The notes under the pieces are model-generated. The model was not told the DNA's origin and did no database searches. It saw nothing but the letters and a program-made list of their open reading frames with translations. A stretch of 64,000 nt of DNA from Acuticoccus sp. MNP-M23 (lineage in GTDB: Bacteria; Pseudomonadota; Alphaproteobacteria; Rhizobiales; Amorphaceae). The stretch spans positions 3,278,501 to 3,342,500 of the forward strand of contig NZ_CP133480.1 of NCBI RefSeq assembly GCF_031195445.1, read 5' to 3'. Of this stretch, positions 1 through 7,461 are shown one piece after another (position 1 is the first letter of the stretch; every line of letters starts with the position of its first letter). The translations under genes were made by a program, and so were the position numbers.

Positions 1-268
1 TGATGTTCATCCGGTCGAGCGCGGCCTTCAGGCGCCAGAAGCCGACGCGCATCCCGTATTCGTGCCAGGCCCAGTTGGGGATGTCCGGCGTCAGCGTCTG
101 TCCGGTGGGGGCGGGGAGGATCTGGCGCGCCATCGGCCGCTCGATTTCCCAGACCTCCAGGTTGACGATGGGCCACACCACGAGGCGCACGCCGTCCGGC
201 AGCTTGAGGGGCGGGCGATCGACGATGGGGCTGAAGTCGATCCGCTGGCTCGGCGTCGTCTGGGTCAT
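1..268 (-). CDS. PuuE-like polysaccharide deacetylase family protein, partial (C-terminus outside window)
   Basis: The N-terminal 89 codons are visible; the gene runs off the left edge. The start is the ATG at 268, which opens MTQTTPSQRIDFSPIV. The segment carries the block PDIPNWAWHEYG followed by RVGFWRL, nearly identical to the complete deacetylase at 4557-5426, so the two are paralogues. The family holds NodB-fold metal-dependent amidohydrolases, including PuuE-type allantoinases and cytoplasmic relatives that act on small amides. No signal peptide is visible, so it probably works in the cytoplasm. It is divergent from the XRE-cupin gene and shares its upstream region, so co-regulation with TRAP system 1 is likely. 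The metal site lies beyond the window. Confidence 0.85.
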   Translation of the reverse strand, partial: MTQTTPSQRIDFSPIVDRPPLKLPDGVRLVVWPIVNLEVWEIERPMARQILPAPTGQTLTPDIPNWAWHEYGMRVGFWRLKAALDRMNI

Positions 269-370
269 GGTATGTCTGTGGCTCCGTGCAGCGTCCCGCC
301 GGGCCAGCTTCATGGGCTGGGGACGGCGGCGACGAAACTCTTGTTGGCGGACTTGCGCCGCCGGATATGT

Positions 371-387
371 CTGGCACGCTGATCGCA
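371..387 (+). promoter_or_regulatory. Possible sigma-54 promoter upstream of the XRE-cupin gene
   Basis: CTGGCACG is followed after 4 bases by TCGCA. GG at 373-374 and GC at 385-386 are separated by exactly 10 bases, the spacing of sigma-54 -24/-12 elements. The -12 half has one mismatch to TTGCW. It faces the regulator at 494. Weaker than the site at 1134-1149; chance occurrence is possible. Confidence 0.35.
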
Positions 388-425
388 TGGCAGGCGCAGA
401 CCGCACCCGCCGGCGCATCAGTGTG

Positions 426-446
426 CGCTTGACTGATAATCAAGCG
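426..446. promoter_or_regulatory. Palindromic operator candidate 1 for the XRE-cupin regulator
   Basis: Arms CGCTTGA (426-432) and TCAAGCG (440-446) form a perfect 7-bp inverted repeat around a 7-base spacer. The site lies between the divergent deacetylase and XRE-cupin genes. The sequence GCTTGACT followed by [A/G]AT recurs at the second palindrome at 1115-1130, beyond the regulator gene. Two copies flanking a regulator gene suggest autoregulation plus control of the transporter operon. Confidence 0.55.
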
Positions 447-493
447 GCCTTTCTCATTTGTAAAGTCACTTTGGTGGGCTCCGGAGGGTTCGG

Positions 494-1084
494 ATGGAAG
501 ACAGCGCAGCTTTGGAGGAACGGGACGAGGTGGGCGTCGGCCTGCGCCTGCGGGAAATGCGCCGGGCCGCTCACCTCCGCCTGAAAGACGTGGCAGCGCT
601 GGCGCACTGCTCGGAATCGATGCTGTCCAAGATCGAGAACGGCAATGTCAGCCCCTCGATCAACACCCTGCACCGGATCACCCGTGCGCTCGGCACGTCC
701 ATCGGCGACCTGTTTGCAGAGCCCGATGCCGGCGCCCCCTTCGTCCTGCGGCAGGGGCGGCGGCCGACACTGGTCAGCCATCCGCTGCGCCATGGTGACG
801 GGATCGTTCTGGAAAGCCTCACGCCGTTCGAGATCGACGGCATCCTTCAGGCGCAGCTTCACATCGTTGCGCCGGGCGGGGCGTCGGACGGCCTCATCAG
901 CCACGAGGGCGAGGAGATGGGCTACGTCATCGACGGTTCGCTGGAGCTGACCGTGGACGATCATCGCGCAGTGCTGGGGCCGGGCGATTCGTTCTTCTTC
1001 TCCTCCAAGCGCCCCCATGGATACCGCAATGCGGGCGACATCGAGGTGCGTGTCGTGTGGGTCAACTCGCCGCCGACCTATTGA
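494..1084 (+). CDS. XRE-family transcriptional regulator with C-terminal cupin domain
   Basis: A 196-residue protein with an XRE-type helix-turn-helix at about residues 15-75, including the block LSKIENGNVSPSINTLHRI, and a cupin_2 sensor domain at about 110-190. This is the architecture of PuuR-like regulators, which bind small metabolites in the cupin barrel. The start ATG has GGAGG 6 bases upstream. It sits between a divergent PuuE-like deacetylase and TRAP system 1, with similar palindromes on each side of the gene (426-446 and 1115-1130), so it probably controls both directions and itself. The effector is unknown; the neighbours point to a small nitrogenous or amide compound. Confidence 0.9.
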   Translation: MEDSAALEERDEVGVGLRLREMRRAAHLRLKDVAALAHCSESMLSKIENGNVSPSINTLHRITRALGTSIGDLFAEPDAGAPFVLRQGRRPTLVSHPLRHGDGIVLESLTPFEIDGILQAQLHIVAPGGASDGLISHEGEEMGYVIDGSLELTVDDHRAVLGPGDSFFFSSKRPHGYRNAGDIEVRVVWVNSPPTY

Positions 1085-1114
1085 GGTTTGTGCAACAAAA
1101 GAACTTTCTTCCTG

Positions 1115-1130
1115 GTCAAGTCTGCTTGAC
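1115..1130. promoter_or_regulatory. Palindromic operator candidate 2, upstream of TRAP system 1
   Basis: Arms GTCAAG (1115-1120) and CTTGAC (1125-1130) form a perfect 6-bp inverted repeat with a 4-base spacer. The right arm continues as GCTTGACTAAT, matching GCTTGACTGAT in the palindrome at 426-446. It ends three bases before a sigma-54-type element, so a bound repressor would probably block the promoter. Confidence 0.5.
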
Positions 1131-1133
1131 TAA

Positions 1134-1149
1134 TGGCACGTCATTTGCA
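1134..1149 (+). promoter_or_regulatory. Sigma-54 (RpoN) promoter for TRAP system 1
   Basis: TGGCACG, four bases (tcat), then TTGCA. The GG at 1135-1136 and GC at 1147-1148 are exactly 10 bases apart, and all core positions of TGGCAC-N5-TTGCW match. It is intergenic, correctly oriented and about 75 bases before the start codon at 1225. A start site near 1160 would give a leader of about 65 bases. No bacterial enhancer-binding protein is encoded in the window. Confidence 0.6.
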
Positions 1150-1224
1150 GGATTGGTGCAACAGCCAGTGGTGGCAACCGACACCGCACGGCACCCGAAC
1201 CCTGGTCCCAGAAGGATGGCAGCC

Positions 1225-2235
1225 ATGAAAATCGCCCTCAATGTGACGACAGCCCTCGGCCTTGCTCTGGCGGCCGGCGCAACATTCGCCCCGGACGCGA
1301 ATGCCCAGCAAGTGCTCAAGATTGCCCATATCCTGCCCGCTGGCGATCCGCGCGACCTTGGCGCCCGCAAGCTGGAAGAGCTGATCGAGGCAGATGACAC
1401 CTGCGACCTCGACGTGCAGGTCTACCCCTCCGGCCAGCTCGGCATGTTCAACGACATCAACGAGGGTGTGCAGTTCGGCTCCATCGAGATGAGCGTGATG
1501 CCGGCGTCCTACATTGTCGGCACCGAGCCGCTGTTCGGCGTGTTCGACCTGCCGTTCTTCTGGCCCGCCGACGCCGACAAGCTGAACGAACTTCAGCACG
1601 GTCCCGCCATGGAGAAGCTTGGCGCGACAATGGCCAACCACAACATGGTCCTGCTGGACGTGTGGCGCACCGGCTACAAGCAGTGGACCGCCAACCGCCC
1701 GCTGAAGGCGCTGCCGGACTATGACGGCCTCGTTGCCCGCGTGATGCCGTCCCCGGTGCTGGCCGAACAGCAGAAGGCGCTGGGGCTCACCCCCGTCACC
1801 ATGCCTTTCCCGGAGACCTACTCGGCGCTCCAGTCCGGTGCCATCGACGCGCAGGAAAACCCCAACCCCACCTCCTGGAACATGAAGTTCCACGAGGTGC
1901 AGAGCCACCTGACCATGACCAACCATGGCACGCTGGATCAGGTCATCCTCGTCAACAAGCCGTTCTGGGATGGCCTCTCGGATGAATGCCGCACCGCCAT
2001 CGAAGCCGCGATGCCCAGCGCCAACGAACTCACCTTCTCGGAGACGATGAAGCAGGAAGACGAGGCGATGGCGGACTTTGCAAAGGCCGGTCTCACCGTT
2101 GTCGAGCTGACCGAGGAAGAGCGCAACGCCCTGCGCGACGCCATCCTTCCCACCGTGCGCCAGTTCTACGTGGAGACCAACGGCGAAGAGGGTGAAGCGA
2201 TCGTGGGCGCCTTCGAAGCTGAAATGGAAGATTGA
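1225..2235 (+). CDS. TRAP transporter substrate-binding protein (DctP family), system 1
   Basis: A 336-residue periplasmic solute receptor. It opens with a typical signal peptide (about residues 1-29, ending near ANAQQ) and then VLKIAHILPAGDPRD, the usual DctP beginning. The central SALQSGAIDAQENP block is the conserved region around the ligand-binding cleft, where an Arg normally holds a carboxylate. The ATG at 1225 is preferred because GAAGG lies 9 bases upstream; an in-frame ATG at 1216 has no usable ribosome site. The stop overlaps the next start, so binding protein and permeases form one operon. The substrate is not readable; system context suggests an organic acid linked to deacetylase chemistry. 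Confidence 0.93.
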   Translation: MKIALNVTTALGLALAAGATFAPDANAQQVLKIAHILPAGDPRDLGARKLEELIEADDTCDLDVQVYPSGQLGMFNDINEGVQFGSIEMSVMPASYIVGTEPLFGVFDLPFFWPADADKLNELQHGPAMEKLGATMANHNMVLLDVWRTGYKQWTANRPLKALPDYDGLVARVMPSPVLAEQQKALGLTPVTMPFPETYSALQSGAIDAQENPNPTSWNMKFHEVQSHLTMTNHGTLDQVILVNKPFWDGLSDECRTAIEAAMPSANELTFSETMKQEDEAMADFAKAGLTVVELTEEERNALRDAILPTVRQFYVETNGEEGEAIVGAFEAEMED

Positions 2236-2831
2236 TCGGCCGGTCGAGGACACAGCCCGTGCCGTTCTTCCTGACCGTCGCGCGCGCCGCTCTCGGCGCG
2301 CTCGACAAGCTCGTCTCGGTGGCGGCGGGCATTGCCCTCCTCATCGTGACCTTCACGATCTTCCTGAATGCGACGGGCCGCTACACCATCGGCGCCACGT
2401 TCCTGGGCGGTGAGGAGCTTGCCCGTCTCCTCACGGTCTGGATCACGTTCGTCGCGGCCTACACCATGCTGCGCGAGGACGGGCACGTCTCCATCGACCT
2501 TCTGGTGCGCGTGGTGCCGATGCCGGTGCAACGCGCGTTGCGCGGGATTGCGGCGCTGATCGGCACCTTCACCATGGCCTATCTGGCCTGGCGCGCCTGG
2601 CAGCTTTGCGCCTTCTCCTTTGGCACCGGCCAGCTTGGCACCACGCTGCCCGTGCCGCGCGGGCTTTTCTTTGCGCCGGTCTGCGTCGGCGCCGTCCTGA
2701 TGACGGTGGCCTTCCTCGAAAAACTGGTGCGCGCCATCACCAACACCCTGCCGCCGCTCCCGGCCCTTGCCGATCCTGTCGACACCGAACCGGCGGACAC
2801 CCAGCCCGCAACGCCGCAGGAGCGCACCTGA
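2232..2831 (+). CDS. TRAP transporter small permease (DctQ), system 1
   Basis: A 199-residue integral membrane protein with four predicted hydrophobic segments (around residues 20-45, 60-78, 100-118 and 140-162) and the DctQ-like GGEELARLLTVWITFVAAY block. It starts with TTG at 2232, overlapping the stop of the binding-protein gene by four bases; a GTG at 2259 is an alternative. The hydrophilic, acidic C-terminal tail of about 30 residues is longer than usual. The large permease begins one base inside its stop. It pairs with the large subunit to make a sodium- or proton-driven importer. Confidence 0.92.
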   Translation: MIGRSRTQPVPFFLTVARAALGALDKLVSVAAGIALLIVTFTIFLNATGRYTIGATFLGGEELARLLTVWITFVAAYTMLREDGHVSIDLLVRVVPMPVQRALRGIAALIGTFTMAYLAWRAWQLCAFSFGTGQLGTTLPVPRGLFFAPVCVGAVLMTVAFLEKLVRAITNTLPPLPALADPVDTEPADTQPATPQERT

Positions 2832-4105
2832 TGCCCGTATCGCTGCTCCTCGGCTCGTCGCTGTTCATTCTCGTCATCGGCGCGCCGATCTTCCTTGCAA
2901 TCCTTGCCGCGACCTTCGGCACGTTCGAGCTGTTTGCCCCGCCCATTCCGCGGATGGTCCTGCCGCAGCGGATGGTCGACGGCGTCAACAAATTCTCGCT
3001 GCTGGCGATCCCGCTGTTCATCTTCGCAGCCGACATCATCGCGCGCGGGCAGATCGGCTCGCGCCTCGTGGCCATGGTGGAAAGCTTCTGCGGGCATCTG
3101 CGCGGCGGTCTTGCCATTGCCACCATCCTTGCCTGCGCGCTGTTCGGCGCCATGTCCGGCATCGGCCCGGCGGCGGTGGTGTCCATCGGCCCCATCGTGT
3201 TCCCGGCGCTGGTGCGGCAGGGTTATTCGCGCGGCTTTGCGGTCGGGCTCATCGTCACGGCGTCGACGCTCGCCATGCTGATCCCGCCGTCGGTTGCGAT
3301 GATCCTTTATGCGCTCCAGACCAACACCTCCATCGGTGCGGTCTTCCTGTCCGGCCTCGGCTCGGGCTTCGTGTTCACCATCGTCCTGTGCATCTACGCC
3401 TATATCTACGCGCGGCGGCACAACATCGCGACAGACCGCAAGGCCCCGTGGTCCGAACGGCTGGTGAAGACCAAGGAGGCGGCATTCGCGCTGGGGCTGC
3501 CCGTCATCATTCTCGGCGGCATCTATGGCGGTGCGTTCACGCCCACCGAGGCGGCGGCGTTCGCGTGCGTCTACGCCATGTTCGTCGAGGTGCTGATCTA
3601 CCGCAAGCTCACTGTGCCAGAGCTTTTCCGCATCTCGTCATCCTCGGCGGGGACGATCTCGATTATCCTCATTCTGGTGGCGGCGGGGACGGTGCTCACC
3701 TACTTCCTCACCCTGTCGCAGATCCCGCAGCAGGTGACGGCAAGCCTTGCCGGCTCTTCCGAGTTCACCATTCTTGCGATCATCAACGTCCTCTTCCTCA
3801 TTGCCGGAATGTTTGCCGATCCCAATTCGCTCATCATCGTGCTCACGCCGCTGATGTACCAGGCCGCGCTCGGCGCTGGCATCGACGCGGTGCATCTTGG
3901 CGCGGTGATTGTCGCCAACGTGGCGCTGGGGATGGTGACGCCACCCTTCGGCCTCAACCTCTTCATCGGCATCACCACCTTCCGCGTGTCCTATCTGGAA
4001 GTGGTGAAGGCGGTGATCCCGTTCATCGCGCTGATGCTCATCGTCTTGGCGCTGATCACCTACATCCCGGCAATCTCCATGTTCCTGCCCGGGCTGATGG
4101 GGTAG
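2831..4105 (+). CDS. TRAP transporter large permease (DctM), system 1
   Basis: A 424-residue DctM subunit with about 12 hydrophobic segments. Family blocks visible include LLAIPLFIFAADI near the N-terminus, GIGPAAVVSIGPI, IPPSVAMILYA, GAFTPTEAAAFA and, near the C-terminus, VTPPFGLNLFIGI. These are the transport-domain signatures of ion-coupled TRAP permeases. The ATG overlaps the small-subunit stop (TGATG). The last gene of the importer proper is followed three bases later by a DUF606 membrane gene, so the operon continues. Confidence 0.95.
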   Translation: MPVSLLLGSSLFILVIGAPIFLAILAATFGTFELFAPPIPRMVLPQRMVDGVNKFSLLAIPLFIFAADIIARGQIGSRLVAMVESFCGHLRGGLAIATILACALFGAMSGIGPAAVVSIGPIVFPALVRQGYSRGFAVGLIVTASTLAMLIPPSVAMILYALQTNTSIGAVFLSGLGSGFVFTIVLCIYAYIYARRHNIATDRKAPWSERLVKTKEAAFALGLPVIILGGIYGGAFTPTEAAAFACVYAMFVEVLIYRKLTVPELFRISSSSAGTISIILILVAAGTVLTYFLTLSQIPQQVTASLAGSSEFTILAIINVLFLIAGMFADPNSLIIVLTPLMYQAALGAGIDAVHLGAVIVANVALGMVTPPFGLNLFIGITTFRVSYLEVVKAVIPFIALMLIVLALITYIPAISMFLPGLMG

Positions 4106-4108
4106 GGG

Positions 4109-4546
4109 GTGCAGCCGGTCTACCTTCTCCTCGGTCTTGGTGTGGGCGCCGTCATGGCGCTCTACCTGCCGCTCGTCGGCACCATGGGGCGGGCGCTCGG
4201 CTCGCCGGTGCTCGCGACCGTGCCGTTCTTCATCGTTGGCCTCAGCACCGCGCTGATCGCGACGGTGGCAACCGGGCAAGTCTCCGATCTCTCCCGGATC
4301 CGCAGCCTTTCGCTCTGGCTGCCGCTCACCGGAATTGGCGCGTTCCTGATGATTGTCGGCTCGGCGCACCTCATTCCGCGGATCGGGGCGTCGCTGTTCT
4401 TTGTGGTGGTGGTGGCGGGGCAGCTTCTGGTGGGGGCCGTTGTTGCCCACTACGGGCTTCTCGGCTCGGCCACCGTTCCGCTCACCCTGCAGAAGCTGGC
4501 CGGCCTCGCCCTCGTCATCACCGGAGCCTGGCTCGCCGTTCGATAA
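4109..4546 (+). CDS. DUF606 / YdcZ-family membrane protein (DMT superfamily)
   Basis: A 145-residue protein made almost entirely of hydrophobic helices (five segments can be outlined). It matches the short single-domain DUF606/YdcZ family of the drug/metabolite transporter superfamily, which usually works as a dimer. Starts with GTG three bases after the TRAP large permease stop and ends 10 bases before the deacetylase start, so it is co-transcribed with both. The family has no firmly assigned substrate. In this position it might export a product such as acetate or an amine, or reshape flux of the imported compound; that is inference only. Confidence 0.75.
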   Translation: MQPVYLLLGLGVGAVMALYLPLVGTMGRALGSPVLATVPFFIVGLSTALIATVATGQVSDLSRIRSLSLWLPLTGIGAFLMIVGSAHLIPRIGASLFFVVVVAGQLLVGAVVAHYGLLGSATVPLTLQKLAGLALVITGAWLAVR

Positions 4547-4556
4547 GGATCTGCCG

Positions 4557-5426
4557 ATGCTGCCGCACGAACGCCTTGCCTATTCGCCCATCACCGAGCG
4601 CGCGCCGCTCACTTTGCCGGACGGCAAGCGGATGGTGGTCTGGATCATCGTCAACATCGAGGAATGGGACCCGACGCAGACGATGCCGCGCACGGTGCTG
4701 ACCCCGCCTGCCGGCGGCGCGCCCACGCCCGACATTCCCAACTGGGCGTGGCACGAATACGGCAACCGCGTCGGCTTCTGGCGCCTCCTGAAAATGTTCG
4801 ATGCGCTGAGCCTCCCGGCCGTCCTCGCCATCAACGGCACGGCGGTGGAGACCTACCGGCCGATTACCGACGCTGCCATCGCGCGCGGCTGGGAGTTCAT
4901 GGGCCACGGCTATACCCAGAAGAACATGCAGAAGGTGGACGACGAGGATGCCGACATCGCGAAAACCACCGAGGCGATCCTGAACGCCACCGGCACGCGC
5001 CCGCGCGGCTGGCTCGGCCCCGGCCTCACCGAAACCTGGGAAACGCCGGACCGCCTCGTGGAAGCCGGCTACGACTATGTGTGCGACTGGGTGCTGGACG
5101 ACCAGCCGGTGGAGCTCGCCACCCGCGCCGGCCCCATCCACAACATCCCCTATACGCAGGAATGCAACGACGTTGCGATGATGCTGATCCAGCACCACCC
5201 GGCGCGCGAATATTTCCAGCGCGCCAGCGACCAGTTCGACCAGCTCTACGAAGACAGCGCGGACGGCGCCCGCGTCATGGCGCTGGTGCTCCACCCCTAC
5301 ATTGTCGGCGTTCCGCACCGCGCGCCTTATGTGCGCAAGATTCTGGAGAAGATTGCCGCGAAGGACGATGTGGCGGTGTGGAGCGGCAGCCAGATCCTCG
5401 ACTGGTACAAAGGCACCGGAGCCTAA
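4557..5426 (+). CDS. PuuE-like polysaccharide deacetylase family protein
   Basis: A complete 289-residue NodB-fold protein without signal peptide. It shows the cytoplasmic PuuE-like pattern: the PDIPNWAWHEYGNRVGFWRL block at residues 58-77, a likely active-site loop GHGYTQ around His117, LGPGLTETWETPDRL in mid-domain and a late HPYIVG motif with another candidate metal His. Relatives hydrolyse the amide bond of small compounds (allantoinase-type) rather than chitin. It ends the TRAP system 1 operon, 10 bases after the DUF606 gene, and is a close paralogue of the gene at 1-268. The stop overlaps the convergent GntR gene by four bases. The exact substrate is unknown. Confidence 0.85.
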   Translation: MLPHERLAYSPITERAPLTLPDGKRMVVWIIVNIEEWDPTQTMPRTVLTPPAGGAPTPDIPNWAWHEYGNRVGFWRLLKMFDALSLPAVLAINGTAVETYRPITDAAIARGWEFMGHGYTQKNMQKVDDEDADIAKTTEAILNATGTRPRGWLGPGLTETWETPDRLVEAGYDYVCDWVLDDQPVELATRAGPIHNIPYTQECNDVAMMLIQHHPAREYFQRASDQFDQLYEDSADGARVMALVLHPYIVGVPHRAPYVRKILEKIAAKDDVAVWSGSQILDWYKGTGA

Positions 5427-6145
5427 AGAAACTTGGCCTTGTCGAGAGTGTCGCGCACTCTTTCGATGTGTGCCTTCATGGCGGAGCGGGCGCGGCGCCG
5501 GTCGCGTGCGCAAAGTGCCGCCAGCACTGCCTCGTGGTCCTCGATCCACCCAAGGCGCAGAAGCGGGCTGCGGATATGGGCTTGCAGCGCCTGCCACATG
5601 GGGGCGCTCATCTCCGTCCACACCTCCTCGATCATTGCTTGCAGCAACCCGTTGTGGGCAGCGCTTGCAATGGTGGAGTGGAAGATGCGGTCGCCCCGTT
5701 CGCTCTCGGCGGCCAGCCGGTGCTCCTCCCGCATGATCTCGATGGCTTCGGCGATGGTCGCGATCTCGGCATCGCCGGCGCGCGCTGCGGCAAGGGCCGC
5801 AAGCTCCGGTTCGATGACCAGCCGCGCTTCCAGAAGTTCGCTCGGTCCATGTTGATGTGCCCGCAGGGTGCGGGCCCTGGTCTGCGGAATTTCGGTGGCG
5901 AGGACGAACACGCCGGAGCCGACACGGATCGACACCAGCCCCGCAATCTCCATGGCGAGCAGCGCTTCCCGCACGCAGGTGCGCGATACGGAATATTCGC
6001 CGGCCAGTGCGCGCTCGGTCGGCAGCCTCTCGCCAATCTTGAACTCCCCCGCCGAAATCCGCCGCTCAAGGTCATCGGCAACCTGGCGGTAGACGCGCAC
6101 GGGCGCGACGGCGCGCGCGCCGGACAGAGGCGGCGCGTCAGTCAC
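5423..6145 (-). CDS. GntR-family transcriptional regulator, FCD type
   Basis: A 240-residue regulator. The winged helix-turn-helix at about residues 18-85 includes GERLPTERALAGEYSVSR and CVREALLAMEIAGLV; the C-terminal FCD all-helical ligand domain follows (ARLVIEPELAALAAARA, then FHSTIASAAHNGLL, then WIEDHEAVLAALCARD). Conserved Asp/His residues there normally hold a metal that contacts a carboxylate effector. The GTG start at 6145 overlaps the end of the enolase-family gene by eight bases, so the two are co-transcribed. The expected TGGT-N3-ACCA operator of this subfamily occurs at 7369-7379, in the divergent promoter region of this operon and TRAP system 2. Confidence 0.92.
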   Translation of the reverse strand: MTDAPPLSGARAVAPVRVYRQVADDLERRISAGEFKIGERLPTERALAGEYSVSRTCVREALLAMEIAGLVSIRVGSGVFVLATEIPQTRARTLRAHQHGPSELLEARLVIEPELAALAAARAGDAEIATIAEAIEIMREEHRLAAESERGDRIFHSTIASAAHNGLLQAMIEEVWTEMSAPMWQALQAHIRSPLLRLGWIEDHEAVLAALCARDRRRARSAMKAHIERVRDTLDKAKFL

Positions 6146-7301
6146 GCGCGAAGAAGGGGGCGGGGTCGACGAGGGGCACTTCGGTTCCAGGTTCGATGCG
6201 GTGGGGGGCAAGGGCGGCGCGGTCGAACGCGACGCCGGTGCCGGGCTCATCGGTCAGCGTGATGCGGCCATCCTCGATCTTCAACGGGTTGAGCACGATC
6301 CCCTGGTCGGCAAAGCTGCCACCATCGATGTTCTCCACAGGGTAACAGCCGGGGATGGCAGCGGCAACGATGGCCGAGGCCTCCAGCGCCCCGTGCGGGG
6401 CAATGTTGAGGTTGGCGCAAGCGCCAAGGTGCGCCAGCTTCAGCCACTCGCTGATGCCGCCGACCTTGAGCGCATTGGGCTGCAGATAGTGCACCGCACC
6501 GGACGCGACGTAGCGCCAGAATTCGTGCCGGGTGGACAAGGTCTCGCCAAGCGCGACGGGGACCGGCGACACGGCGGCAAGGCGCGCGTGGTTCTCCGGA
6601 TCGTCCGCCGCCATGGGCTCTTCCATCCACACCGGGTTGAAGCGGGCGAATGCGCTGGTGCGGGCCAGCGCCTCGCCGGGCCGCCAGCGCTGGTTGGCGT
6701 CCAGCATCAGCGGCCGCTTGCCGATCACATTGCGCACTGCCGCCACCCGCGAAAGATCGTCGTCCAGATCCGCGCGGCCGACCTTGATCTTGAAGTGGCG
6801 GTTGCCGGCGTCGAGGAATGCCCGCGTCTCATCCACCAGCGCTGCCTCACTGAGGTGGAGGTTCACGGCGCTGGCATAGACTTCGAGGCTGTCCGCCGCA
6901 CCGCCGATGAGCTTGCGCACCGGCAGACCGGCGACCTTGCCGCGAAGGTCCCACATGGCAAGGTCGAAGCCCGCCACGGCCAGGGCGCCAATGCCCCCCG
7001 CGCCCGGCTGGTGACTGCGCTTCCACAGGAGCGACCACAGCGCCTCGTGCTCGTGAACGTCCCGCCCGACCAGCATCGGCGCCAGATACGTGGTTGCAAG
7101 CGCCTCCACGGCAGTGCCGGCCGTTCCCATCGTCGACGTCCAGCCGGTGCCGGTGAGGCCGTTGTTGAGGGTGATGTCCACCAGAATGTGCTCGTGGTGG
7201 GTGATCGCGTGGGCGGCGGACACCCAGGGCCGCGTCAGCGGAACGCGGTAGGCCGCGACCTTCACGGCGGCGATGCGAGTTTTGTTGGCCGGTTGCGGCA
7301 A
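6138..7301 (-). CDS. Enolase-superfamily enzyme (mandelate racemase / muconate lactonizing type)
   Basis: A 387-residue barrel enzyme. The TTG start at 7301 is chosen because AAGGGAGA lies just upstream. Catalytic elements can be read off: the KxK pair at Lys171/Lys173, metal ligands Asp201, Glu227 and Glu253, and His303 in the APHG motif. The 26-residue spacings and the E-to-H spacing of 50 equal those of mandelate racemase. The position of the racemase dyad aspartate (270) is Asn276 here. Such enzymes abstract a proton alpha to a carboxylate, for example sugar-acid dehydratases, racemases or lactone cycloisomerases. It faces away from TRAP system 2, whose imported acid is its likely substrate. 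Confidence 0.9.
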   Translation of the reverse strand: MPQPANKTRIAAVKVAAYRVPLTRPWVSAAHAITHHEHILVDITLNNGLTGTGWTSTMGTAGTAVEALATTYLAPMLVGRDVHEHEALWSLLWKRSHQPGAGGIGALAVAGFDLAMWDLRGKVAGLPVRKLIGGAADSLEVYASAVNLHLSEAALVDETRAFLDAGNRHFKIKVGRADLDDDLSRVAAVRNVIGKRPLMLDANQRWRPGEALARTSAFARFNPVWMEEPMAADDPENHARLAAVSPVPVALGETLSTRHEFWRYVASGAVHYLQPNALKVGGISEWLKLAHLGACANLNIAPHGALEASAIVAAAIPGCYPVENIDGGSFADQGIVLNPLKIEDGRITLTDEPGTGVAFDRAALAPHRIEPGTEVPLVDPAPFFARD

Positions 7302-7357
7302 GTGTCTCTCCCTTGAACGACCCCGAACCGCGACTGGCGAGGCCCGCTCCGCCGGTG

Positions 7358-7390
7358 AATTGGTCCAGTGGTCCAACCAATATCTTGACA
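7358..7390 (+). promoter_or_regulatory. FCD-GntR operator and adjacent promoter element between enolase gene and TRAP system 2
   Basis: TGGTCCAACCA at 7369-7379 has perfect TGGT/ACCA arms with a 3-base spacer, the standard FCD-GntR operator core. A second, overlapping half-site (AATTGGTCCA) lies at 7358-7367. A TTGACA -35-like hexamer follows at 7385-7390, pointing to the TRAP gene at 7462; the -10 is poorly conserved. Binding here could control both divergent operons. Confidence 0.6.
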
Positions 7391-7461
7391 GCATCGGCCG
7401 CTTCACTGCAAGCTCCGCGTCAATCCGCCGGTACTGGCGGGGCCAGATGGGGAGAAGCAGG

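Noticed and set aside
1141-2253. Long open frame on the minus strand opposite TRAP receptor 1
   Set aside because: Rich in His, Arg and Gly without any fold signature. It mirrors a clear receptor gene; high GC makes long antisense frames common here.
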